Below are positions 27,501-39,500 of a stretch of 64,000 bases of DNA, in pieces. The DNA comes from Undaria pinnatifida (taxonomy: Eukaryota; Sar; Phaeophyceae; Laminariales; Alariaceae): positions 5,511,465 through 5,575,464 of the forward strand of contig JABAKD010000027.1 of assembly GCA_012845835.1 (NCBI GenBank), in the 5' to 3' direction. Under the pieces are notes generated by a model. That model was not told where the DNA came from, ran no database searches, and saw only the letters and a program-made list of their open reading frames with translations. Both the position numbers and the translations under genes were made by a program. The number at the start of each line of letters is the position of its first letter. The stretch's first letter is position 1.

Positions 27501-30500
27501 AAAGTTGTAAATAAAAATTGTGGAGTCTATAGCCCGCCCGCCGGCGGAACACTAGACATCTACCTGAGATAGGAGCACCCGAACAAAACACAACACGACA
27601 CGACACATACGGCATATTGGCTGCAGCTCGTAATACTCCAGAGACGGGCTGGGCTGCGACGTGGCAAACTCACCCCTGTCGAAGCGGTTTGGGTGTAGAT
27701 GGTTAAACGATCTCAGGTTTCAGCGGGGGGGGGGTAAGCGTCAAAACCAAGTGAAGGTTATAGCATGGTCCGCACGAAAACAGCTCGGGCTGCTAGGGCA
27801 GAGGATGTTTCTGAGGTGTAGTTTAGGGAGATGTAAGAAACACGCGCGGCATGACGCTGCTTGTGCTACACTGCATGCTCGTCGTAGACGGTTGATTGAG
27901 AACGCATACACAAGTCGCTTTTTATAGGTCGCAAACCTGGCTCCGAAAAATGTTACCGCGTGAACGGGCCCGTGTATCTTGGAAACTACTGGACGACACG
28001 AACGACGCCGGGCAACATTCCGAGCCCCCTCGATGTATGGGTGCGGTCAGCGACGAACAAGCATCGCTCACGCACCTGATTCATCTTGCGCTGCAAAGCC
28101 ATGGCGCCGTCTTCGATCCTCTTTTTCTCCGCCATCTGATTGTCGAACATGCTCTGCAACTCCTGAAGTCGTCCCGTGCACGCCTGTAGCCGCAACTCGG
28201 CGGCGTTCAAAGCCTGCGCGCCGAGAGTCCCAGAACAGACATTTCACGATACAAGCGCGAAGAGGTGGGTGGCACGTGAGCGCCGCAGGGTCGTGTCCCA
28301 AGGATAGGTTTGGAGCTGCGTCCAGGGTTTTGGGGGAGAAAGTAGTCGAAATAAGTTTGTGATGTCCCTTTTTAGTCTATAAATGGTTTAAATTGAAGCT
28401 GTACGGCTGTATTCATGGGAAAATTTTCCTCCTAAGGGCGTGCAGTCTAATACGCGCTTCTTAAAGCCTTCATGTGGCAGCGACGGGATGGGGTTTGTAC
28501 GGCGTAAAAACGAGGAGGAGAAAACATCACCCGTGTTTCGACTTTACACTCAATCCTGAGCTGTACACCTAGAGCTATACTTCTTCTAATGTACGTCCGT
28601 TTTCGGTGCGTTTCATATGCATATTTGCGCAATGCGCTAGATTGTCAAACGTGTCTTTATATCATGCACACACCCAGCAAATTATCGAGTGGGCTAAAAT
28701 GCGTCGTTCGCTTCACCTGGTTAGCGGCATCTATCCCACGTTGTCAATCGCGCCTTACTCCCATGTACGCAGCAAACTGTCACTTTGTCAATTCTTCAAC
28801 CATGTAATGAGAGCCAAAACGCCTACGCAAAATATTCTCACACGTAAACACGGATTATGCTTGGTATGCAAGTGTGTCTCGCGCAACAACCCGCGGATCA
28901 TTCTTGATTCAATTCCCTAATCTTTAGAATACGCGTCTACTACGTTACAAGCCATTCTCTTAACCCTGTTAGCGGCAATGACCGTAGGTTGTCAAACGCG
29001 CCGTACTCTCACACATACATCAAACGGCAGATTTGCACAGAGTCACTCGTTTTTGGCGGCACCTTGTTCGCGGCGTCCATCTGTCCCTCGGCAACCGCAA
29101 GCGCCTCAAGCTTCGGCTTTACAATCTTCGAAGCTTCGTGGTAGAACTTCATCGCCCGAACCCAGGTGCACAGCCCTTCCGCTGCTGCAGACGCGTTCTT
29201 AGCAACCTGCGATAAAAGGCCGCGACATGATATCAAGGGGTCAGGATCAGCATAATTCGGGATCATAGTTTGGTTTTCCTCTTTTGAGGACGCGTGCTTC
29301 GGTAGGAGTCCATCTTAATTTTGCTATGAGGCTCTTCTGTGGCGCTCAATATCTCACCCTCAAACTGATTTTGAGGAGATTCGGAAGCTCTGCCTGGTAG
29401 TCAATTCCATGGCCTCGAGTTTCGTAACGAAAAAATATATAAAACAGAAATGGGGTTTCATCGATGGTGGGTGGTTCCTTTGGTGGAGATGCCGTCAGTC
29501 TAAAACAAAATGGCCGAGAAGTTCTGTCCTTGTCGCAGCACGTGTCTTATCTTACCTGCGGGTTGAACCCGTCGATGTCGAGGTACGGCACAAGAAACTC
29601 GATGGTTTCCTCGTTGATCTTGTCCTTGCCCATCTTGCCGAACTCGATGACGTTGTTCAAGAACGCGGGGTTGGACATGCAGGACAAGCCGTAAGGCTTG
29701 AAAGACGTCTCGAAAAAGTCCACCTCTTTCTTCGCGATGTTTAGCTTGAACTGCTTCACCGGCAGAGTCTGATGCAAGCCATTACAAGGGACAACGCGAA
29801 TAATCGCGCAGAGGGGTGCGGTGATGATCGACGTTCTGAACGCGCAAGACGGTGGCAGTTGGAGTCGACGCCGCAGCCGCCCCCGATAGCGAATGCGACC
29901 GTGACTCCCACGACGCGACGGCCACCGCTACCGCTAACAGTAGATCTGCCGCTACCGCTACTGCTACTGCTACTGCTACTGCTACTGCTACTGCTACTGC
30001 TACCGCCACCGCTACCGCTACCGCCACCGCTGACAATACCGCTACATAGGGATGGCGAGAGGTCCCAACTTTTGCTCTGCACGGTTGATGCCATTGGCTG
30101 TGTTTTAGACATTTGCTATGGCGTTCCGAAACGTGCGTTCACCCCTAACAACCTACTTCGTTTGGGTTTAAGTGGGAAAATATGCGCGGAATGGACGTTC
30201 GACGCGTCTGCTATCATTAAGTTGCGACGGAGGACGCCATGGCCGAACAGCGGTAGTAGAGACGTCAAGCATGGAGTAGCACTCACAGGCAGATGGAAGA
30301 GCAGTAGGATGCAGTCGAACACCATCTTGATGACGTCGGCAGGGTTTGGGAGCTTCTTCACCTCCTGGATATGAGCCGGCTTGATCGAGCTGATGGCTTT
30401 GTCAGCCTGTTGCGGTGGCGTACGTTCGACGGGTGGATGGACGTCAAATTTTTACCAGGTATCAAAAACTCATCCCTCGGTAGGGGCTGCAGTTGTTAGA

Positions 30501-33500
30501 CTAAACGTTTGCATAGGGCTAGCGCACAGAAGCGTTGGCCGGGTTGCGCATGGTTACGAATGATCTCGGAGGACTGCTTCGGGTGATGATGGTGAGGTAG
30601 TGGACTCCTCGCGTTAGGCGCTCGGAAACCTTCTGCTGCATCCATACCGCGGAATGACTTTCGAACGAGACAAGAGCAGGAAAAAAAAACCAAGCCGCAA
30701 CAAGACGACAGGGGTGGGCAGGGACAGGCGGTGGATACTGCGCGTGTGTATCGCATTGAACATTTCACTGGCGGTGCAGTGGCAATTCCGGATGCCCTGA
30801 AGAGTTCGACCCATGGGTGATAGCTCGGGATAGTGGTGGTGCCGTCCCATTACGCCGAGATCATGGTATAATTATTTTACGAGCGTACTTGTTCCTTAGG
30901 ACTGCTATACGAAGGGCATGGAAACGTTGGTCGGTTCGTGCGAACGGACGCCTTCGAAGTCATGCTTCGGATGTGATATTGAGCTTTTCATCACGTTAGA
31001 ATCTCAAGAAATATCTCAGAATCTGCTGCAGCCCTGGCGTGGGGTGACTCGAATACCGTCATCATCGTCATTTAAGCCGGGTTGTTCGGCCACGGACGGG
31101 TCTGAGCGACACCAAGTGAGCGGAGGCAACGCAAAGGCTTCAACAGCATCGCGTACCTGATCCACAAACGGCTGGGCCTTGGCGAGGTCGTTCATGCACG
31201 AGTCCTTCTCCGCCGCGATCCGTCGAGCGTCGTCCTCGCACTTCGTCTTGATTGTGGACACCTGCGGCGTGAAACAAAAATAAACGCAGAAACGATGCCG
31301 TAAGGGTACAAGTAAAGCGGTCTCGGATGACGACGCGTTCTACGATAGAGGTGCACCGACCATTGTTGTTTCGTTCTGAGGTTCCTCAATTTGGGAGGAA
31401 AAACTAAAGACTGCTACCTACATACAGGATGAAAATTCTCATGGCCTAGGTACACAACGAAAATCATTTCAAAATAAGGGGGGCGTATTCCGGCGATTTT
31501 GGGTTTTTTAAGGAGACAGGTCATTCACAAAAAAATTCAGACGAAAATTGCTACCTTTGTCGCAGCACGCGTCATGCCACGACGGTGTGAACGTCTCCAG
31601 GTGGAAGACGTTCGTGGAAACGATGGTTGTACGGCCGAAGCGGCCATAGGTTCGAACCCGTGTCGTAAGGATATGCAGCAAAGAACGCTTCAGCAAAGAA
31701 CGCTCGTCGAAACGGTGCTTGCACGGCCGATGAACCGGTAGTTCTCACCCCGCAAACGTAAACCTACCATTCTGACAACAACATGCATAAGCCCCATACG
31801 AAACCCAATAAATGTAAGGTCGATAAGGAATTGAGGGCATTCGGTATTGCAATCAAGTACCTGGTACCTAAGCATCGGTAATGATCGTAAATCCATGCGG
31901 ATAGATCAAAGGATTGAACAATCCTTTTGTTGACCCCGGGGGGGGGTGTTTAACCAGCATCTCCTTCCTAAGATCTCTGAGCTCGCACACTTTCAAATAC
32001 TATTCATATCGAGCATATATTTATTGTCGGACTGGTATATATTAATAGTGAACACATTGGTAATATGGCCCTAGTGAGTAGACCATAAATGAACCATCTG
32101 CTTCGTACATAACATTTTCGAGCGTGCGAGCTGGAGAATAATTCAGTTGTTGTTATGACACCGTGCTCCTGTATGCTAGTCACGTAGCTCTGTGGTATCG
32201 TAGTGCTATAAACGAAAAATGATGTGCAAAAATCTCGCCTGATCGCCCTCTTTGCGGGCCTCGGCGGAGGACACCTCCAGGCTGGAAAGCATCTTCATTG
32301 TCTCCGTCGTGGCCACTTCTAGCTTCTTCTGCTCTTCGGCCAGCACGATTTTCATGGCCGCGACATCCTTAGCTCCTTGGATGAGCTTTTGTAGCCCGAG
32401 ATTTAGTCTCATTTCTTTCTCCTAGTGTGTTGTCGGTGAAAAACGAGAACGGATAGCGATAGATAGCGTTGGCGTCACGTGCTATATCTCGCGCGTTCAA
32501 ATGGATTTCCGATGAAAATAGTGCGATGGGCTGTCTTGATCTCTGGCAGCCTATAGGCAGCTTTTGTAGCCCTAGGCTAAGCCGCGTTTCTTTCTCCCAT
32601 CCTGGCCAATTGGAGGCATAATTTAAGATCCATGTTCCAAAGAGACAATATATTCCAGCTACTCCCGCCCCCTCACCTATGCGGTGCTTGGAGTTGCTCA
32701 CTTTGAGTTCGTTGATCTTCTCCTTGTACATGGCCTTGTACAGCTGGAGGAAAGATAGGTACGACTTTGGCGTCTGGTACACCTGCCGTCTCATCTTCGT
32801 GAAGTACTCGTCGCAAACCTATTGTAAGAAACAAAAAGTGCAACCACGATGAGTTTTGGTGAGAGCGTCGAAAAGGGAGGTGTACTCATCATCACGCCCG
32901 TAGTCTTAAGATCATTGACCCCCGCATTATTAAAATGCCGAGGGGAGGGGGGGGGGGGGGGGGGGTAGTCATCGTATCATGCAATGCCGAAGGGAGGATA
33001 ATGTGTAAATACGTGCAATTCTTTTTTTTTTTTCTTGTTCTTTTTTGCTCATCCCCTCTATTATCCTCGCTTGTATTCTCTCTCCTTCTCTCGCTCTAGT
33101 CGTAATTCAGATCCGGGGCCGGTAATCAGGCTCTTCTTCTCCCTCCTCCCCACCATTGTAACATGTACTGAGGTGGGGCCTGAAACAGACACAAGGCAAC
33201 TTCTTGCAGGTCGCTCGATTAAGCAGGCTTCACGATGTTCACTCACTTCTATGCTTCAGAAGCTCTTTGGGTTATTCCCTCTCTGCCACGGAACGAACTG
33301 AGCGTTATGCGCGAGTAGAGGCATTTCCCTCATCTCCTTTTTCCCTATACGAACACGCCTTCAAAGGCATGTGAAACCCTTTTTATCCCATATCCATATC
33401 CCACGTCCTGGATCCTAAGCCTTTGCTAGGCTCCCAGGCCTATATTTCGGAGTACCACAACAACGGGCCTTCGTTCTTATCGCGAGAAGAACTCAGCACT

Positions 33501-36500
33501 TTCTTCCCCCTCCTCGACTCGGGTCGAGTTGTGCTTGCCACCACCATAAGCCGCGCTCGGCAGTTGGTGTCTCTAGAACATAAAAATCTCCACACCGAGA
33601 TTTAAATCCCTGACTCAAACCTTATCAATAGTGGTGTTCAATAGTGGCGTTCGAGGTTAGCCACTAGACCATCGGGGCGAGCGACATTTAAGAGTAAGGA
33701 CCGTTGCGGTATTATATGGCATCAAAACGATGCTTATATTTACCCCCACAGTAACGTGCTGCAAACCGTGTTCCATTTATATACCCACGGAGGCGAGGGT
33801 GGAAACGTTAATTTTTTGTAGTTGTCGTCATCTCGTATTGTTGCCGCTTGAATTTTGTACCTGGTAAGTTGGTAGAATTCCTTCTGTCCCATCTACAACC
33901 GAAAGCGCCGCGTCCTCTGTCCGCCAGGCACCCCGTCCCCAGTTTCTACTGTTTGAGTAGTAATACACTTCTTGCAGGCACTAGCCGCGATATGAAGCAA
34001 ACGAGTCGATGCTCGAGCTTTATAACGTTAATGGCACCGTAGCAGTCTGGGCAACGCCCATCCGGCATTTTGTTTACGTCGTCAACCATACGATGCAAAG
34101 CATCCATCCGTGTGCGTCCTTTCGGAAACCCTCGATAGCATTACATTTTTATTTTCGCATCCGGCAATGCACAACACGAGCTCTACGATCGACCGCTCAT
34201 AAGAAAAAAAAAAAAATAATGGCTTTTTTTACCTCGGTAACCATGCTGTGTTACAACACCCATTTGGCATCAGTTGGAAAGCCTCGATTTCGGGTTTACC
34301 TCGGTAACCATGCGGTGCACGACGCCCATGTGCGTCATCAGGCAACCCTTTATGTCGGCTGGGCAGTCCATGGGGAAATCTGCCACCAGGCCGTGCGACA
34401 CTGCTACAAGGGCCTCTTCTGGCCAGGGCAAGAACCAATCGATTGTCGGACCCGAAATAAGCCCCGGGAATTTCCTGCGTGTCGTGCAGGCCGTTGGCAG
34501 GGCAGGGGCGAAGGAGAAGGAGAAACCCGCGATCGAAAATGCGAGACGGGAACACGCCATTAATTTTCTTAGCGAAAGGGTGGCGTTAAATGTACTGCGC
34601 TTGGGGTTTAACTCAAACGTCCATAACGGACCAGCAGTCACGATGGGCGGGTCCCGATACCCGAAAGGAAAATGTGTTCGAGTAGCCACGGTGCTGCAAC
34701 GCTCGTTGGGTTTCGAATGTTCTACTCGGAGCGTCCGGGGTTAACTGTAGAAACTGGACCGCGGTCATGGCCTTACGTAGCTCTGATGGAGAGCTTGGGG
34801 TTGAGCGGAGACATGCGCAGGAGGCAGTTGGAGGCTGCATCCGATAAAGTGGTGTGAGATTGCGAGTTGCCACGGTGTTGGAACGACGGCCGCACCGTTT
34901 CGGGTGTACGACTCGTCGTGTGAGATAAACTCTTGAACAAAGCTACGGTAGCGGGGACATTCTTTGGGGGAATTGGTTAGCAGTGGTGCGCGGGTCGCGG
35001 GCGCTAGTGACCCCCCCGGTTCCTTTCCGATCTTAAGTTTTCAGGTTGTTTTAGTTTGGCGATACGGATCCACGATGGAATAGGTAGCGCTACGCTTACG
35101 CCAAGAAAAAACCGCCTCAGCGCGGGACAGACTCGCTCGTTCGAGTGGCTCAAGTGCGGTAGTGAAAAAGGAGTGACACCCGCCGTCCGTAGCCTTGGCC
35201 CTTGTACTCTGCTGCGCCTTTTCGCCGATCGGTTAAGGTAACTGCTGGATCAGATGAGCCCTCCAGCCGCAAGTGGAATTGACCGCTTTCTCGAGATACG
35301 AACGGTTGAGGCACGCTGCTGTGGTGTACGAGATACGAGATGAAGGGGAGTATCCCTATGTTGGCCGTTTGGGTTTGATTCGGTCAGGGTCAGGGTCAGG
35401 GTCTCAGGGATAGGGACAAAATTCAAAGCTTATTATGTCAACCATTTTCTCGGGTGTGTGGGAAGCTACCAGTCGGTAGAAAATGGGGCCGCGGTGATGG
35501 CCTTACCTGGCTCTGACGGGGAACTTGGGGTTGAGTGGAGACATGCACAGGATGAGGTGGAGGTTGTCCCTGACGCAGTCCACGAAGTACTGTTTCATGT
35601 TGTCCCAGGTTTCCTCTTGTCCCGGCCGCGCCTGGTTCCATTAAAGAAAAAAACATCAGAAAATTAGGATCGGGAAACGACAACGCAGAGAGTATGACCT
35701 GCGAGCTAGCGGGCAAAGGATGTAGCGTAACGTTATACTTTTTATCGCCCACCGTGCTGCCCCTACCGACCCCGTGCAGCTCAATTTTTTTCGATGGCGT
35801 ATGAAGTCGGGGTGGAGTGGGGTAAAACAGTCGATCGATTAATTTCCACGTCCGTTTCCACGTCCGAGATGTATAACCTCAAGGGTACCACAGCTCCCGG
35901 CCCAAAGGCGTCAACCCATAATCACAGAATTGTTTGTTTTTTTCGCCTTGTAACGGGGTGGCGTTATTTTATCTTCTTTTTTCGAGTGTGTTGCAGATAG
36001 CACCACGCGAAAAACAAAAGGGCGCCGCCGCTGGTTCAGCGCTCTGGATATCGAACGTTCAAAAAAACACATATTAAGGTCGTTTTGGAGGGGTCGCCGT
36101 ATCGACGAGAATGACATGGTGGTCCTACAACCCGGACTCTTCCTACCATGTGAAGACCGGGATAGCAGGACGCGAGTGACACCCAAGTACGGAACAGGAA
36201 CGCTGACCCAAAGGTGTGTTTCTTATTTCGGGAGAGAGTGCGTTCTACACTAACTTCACTCCAATGGTTTCCGGATTTCTTGCTTCCCGTAAATATAAAT
36301 CTCAGTCTGGCTTTCTTATTGCTCGTGCTCTTATAGGGTAGAGGGTGCGTCCTTAACTCCAGTGCCACTATGTCCTTGATTTCTCGTGTTTATGTGGACT
36401 CTCAGCCCGCGTTTGTTATTGCTGCTGTGGGCTGGTTCTTGTTTGTTTTGACGTCCTGCGTTGTAGGGCGCGGCCCGCTCACCTTTAGGAAGGAGCTCCT

Positions 36501-39500
36501 GAGGTCGGCCGTCATGGCCATCATCTCGTCCTTCGCGAAAAGGCCCGGGATTTCTCCGGTCATTAGCACCGAGTTCATTACTTCGAGGAAAACCTTGAAC
36601 AAAAACAAGAACAATAACAATAACAATAACAATAACAATAACAAGAACAAGAATAAGAACAAGAACAAGATCAACGCGGCAAGTAAAGGGGGGAAAGGAT
36701 ACGGTTAGTAGCGGGTACACCGGTCTAAGACCGTTCCTTGGCTGAGGATAAATAAGCGCTCTTGAAACTGCAGATTGTTCTACATAGCGTTTAGGAACAT
36801 GATTTCTCCGGTCACGAGGACCGAGTTCATCCCTTCAAGGAAGACCTTAAACAAGAACAAGAACAAGGTCAACGCGGCAAGACAACGGGGGGAAAGGATA
36901 CGGTTAGTAGCGAGTACACCGGTCTCAGACCGTTCCATGACTAAGGATAAATAAGCGCTCTTGAAACTGCAGAATGTTCTACATAGCTTTTAGAACAAAA
37001 TTTATTCGGGTCACGAGGACCGAGTTCACCCCTTCAGGAAAACATTGACGACGTCAACACCGCAAAAACACGATAAATGGGCGACATGCTTATGCGATAA
37101 GTGACACACGCGCCGGAGCATGGTGACCTAGGCACGCGCAGAAGCGCCGGCACAATATTGGGTAAACCTAAGCCATGCGTACAGATTAACGTTTTTTTTG
37201 TAGCTCGTGGCACGATCAATACAAATGAAAGAATAAGGAGCAGTTTCACGCGGCGTGGTCGGTCTAGTGGCCTGTGGCCTGATTCGAGCCTCGGGAAAGG
37301 CTTCAACGAAAAAGGTTGCGCGTGTTGTTTCTCGTCACCCCCACACCCTGTGCGCACGAGAAAGACTAAGTTTCGCAGCACTGCAATGGTGAAGCCAACA
37401 CGTAGGGCATAAAGTACCCGTACAGACGGCAAAATCTCTCAGGCGTGAAGTGAGCCAAACAATATGGGCGCATGCTCATTGCGCGGTCGACACACACCTC
37501 GTCCTTGATTTCCGCCTCGGTGAACAAAAACACCGTCGGTCTTCGTAGATGCCCCGCGTTTTTGTACATAAACCTGTGCGTTCAGTGCAACGTGCGTTGG
37601 CACAGTGCAACGTGCGTTGGCACAGTGCAACGTGCGGTGACGAGATAATAAGAGGAAGTGTAGTGGGCTTAAGGTTTTATGTTTCCCTCTTCGCCGGAGG
37701 ATAAACGGAAACGAAAAGAAAAAGACGAAGATACAGGCCGTCATTTGTGAGGGGGAACTGTAGGCTTAGCCGAACGGTTTCAAAGGAGCACAGCGAGACG
37801 TTTTGGTGCACCAGTGTATTTTACCATTTTAGAACTAAACTTCGCCCACGTTTTTGGCGGACAAAGGCGGAAAACGTACTTGGATCTAGTATAGCATTTT
37901 TGTCGGTGGTAAAATGGCTAATCAAGTCACACCGGTATTTATAGTCAAGTATCTCTAGATCCCTGGGAACCGCCCTCAACAGCGAAACGATCAGCGCGCT
38001 AAGGCTTCGGAATCCCGGACCCCGCGATTACACAACGCTGCACCTGGGGCGAACAAATTCTGCTATTAATGGCACCCCCTCGCGAATGGCGTCAAGGTTA
38101 CTAGTCGTCCACAGCAGCGGGACGAAGACCATGGTCTGGTTGATTCCCCCCCCGCGCACACGCGTTCTTCGGCGGCCATTGAACCCTCGAAAACCGAGCG
38201 CGGCTACCCCTTCCCATCGAATGACAACAACTATGGCGTCCAATACCCACGTCACGAGAGTGGAATCCGGCAGGAGATGCGTACGAGGTCTATCTTGGAA
38301 AGGGCTATGAAGCATCTAAAGTATCGCTTGCGACGGCCTCGACCTAGATATATGTGGCGTGTAGTAAAAGACTAAGAGCGGTCACCAACCTATATCATTA
38401 AGGACGGCAGAAGATACACCGTGGCACACGCGATCGAAATTTCTCACGCAGAACTTTTGAAAATATGAGTTTCGACGAAAATCCTCGATCGTACAGCTGA
38501 AGCGTATTGCTGATTCTCCATCAAAACAACAGAAACACTGCGTATGGCACCTTAGGTCCTCCATGAAGCTGTTGACGTTGTACGTTTTCGTCAACGTGAT
38601 CTGGAAGCACACCGCCCGGGAGATGTAGCTGGCCAAACGCGTGAGACTCTGCTTTCCGGACCCACCGACTCCGACTAGGAGCGCAGAACCCCTCGGCATT
38701 TCAATGAGACGGTTCAGCCTTAGCAGGTGTCTCAAGGCATCGTCGAAGAGGACGAGTTCGAGCTGAACGATTTTTTGAAGCGGAGAACGAAAAACGGGGG
38801 AGGAGGAGGGGGGTACTCATTTAATGCATAGCCGTGATCGTACGACCATAGGTCCTCGCATCCCTACGAGAAGCGGGGGGGGGGAGGGTAGGAGTTGTTT
38901 GTGTGGCATCCTCTCCCTCGAGCATGGGAAAAAGTAGGTGTACTGAAATAGTAAGAAACAAAATCATGTTCGCAACCCTCGCCTGTAATATCCTGTCAAC
39001 GCTGGTCAAGCCGCTGTATGTTATACATATGGTATGAGCATGGCTGTGAGTTAAGAACAACACTAACGTGCATGCTGCCATTCCTTGGGGACCGACGAAC
39101 ATGCCCAAGAAAGTTGCAGCATCTTAGCCGCCATATGGCGCAAGAAATTAGCCGCATATGTCGCAAATTCCTGCAAGCGTGGTTGTTGTCTCATTCAAGG
39201 GGCCTTGTCCGCGCTGTCGACAGGTTGGCATGAGAGCTCATCACCCCATCACACTAATAAATTGCTTGGTGACGTGCGGTGTGCCCTCGGGTTCGACCCG
39301 TCACCTTCTTCGCCGGAAATTCCTCGTTGTGTTTGCCCATGAACTCCTTCACCCGATCGCGAATGTCCGCCAAAAGGCCTCCAGGCTCATACACCTACCA
39401 ACCGATGAGAGCACAAACAAAGTGGCGAGAGTTTTTTCGCGTTATCAGAGCTTTGAGAGATTCTTTGCGTCCACTTTTGGGGAGAACGTTGAACAACATT

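Noticed and set aside
31575-31665. Plus-strand sequence with a perfect GGTTCGAACCC B box, possible tRNA
   Set aside because: The acceptor and T-stem pairings fail and no anticodon arm can be drawn.
37236-37305. Plus-strand GGTCTAGTGG and GATTCGAGCC, possible tRNA
   Set aside because: The two boxes are too close together for a tRNA.
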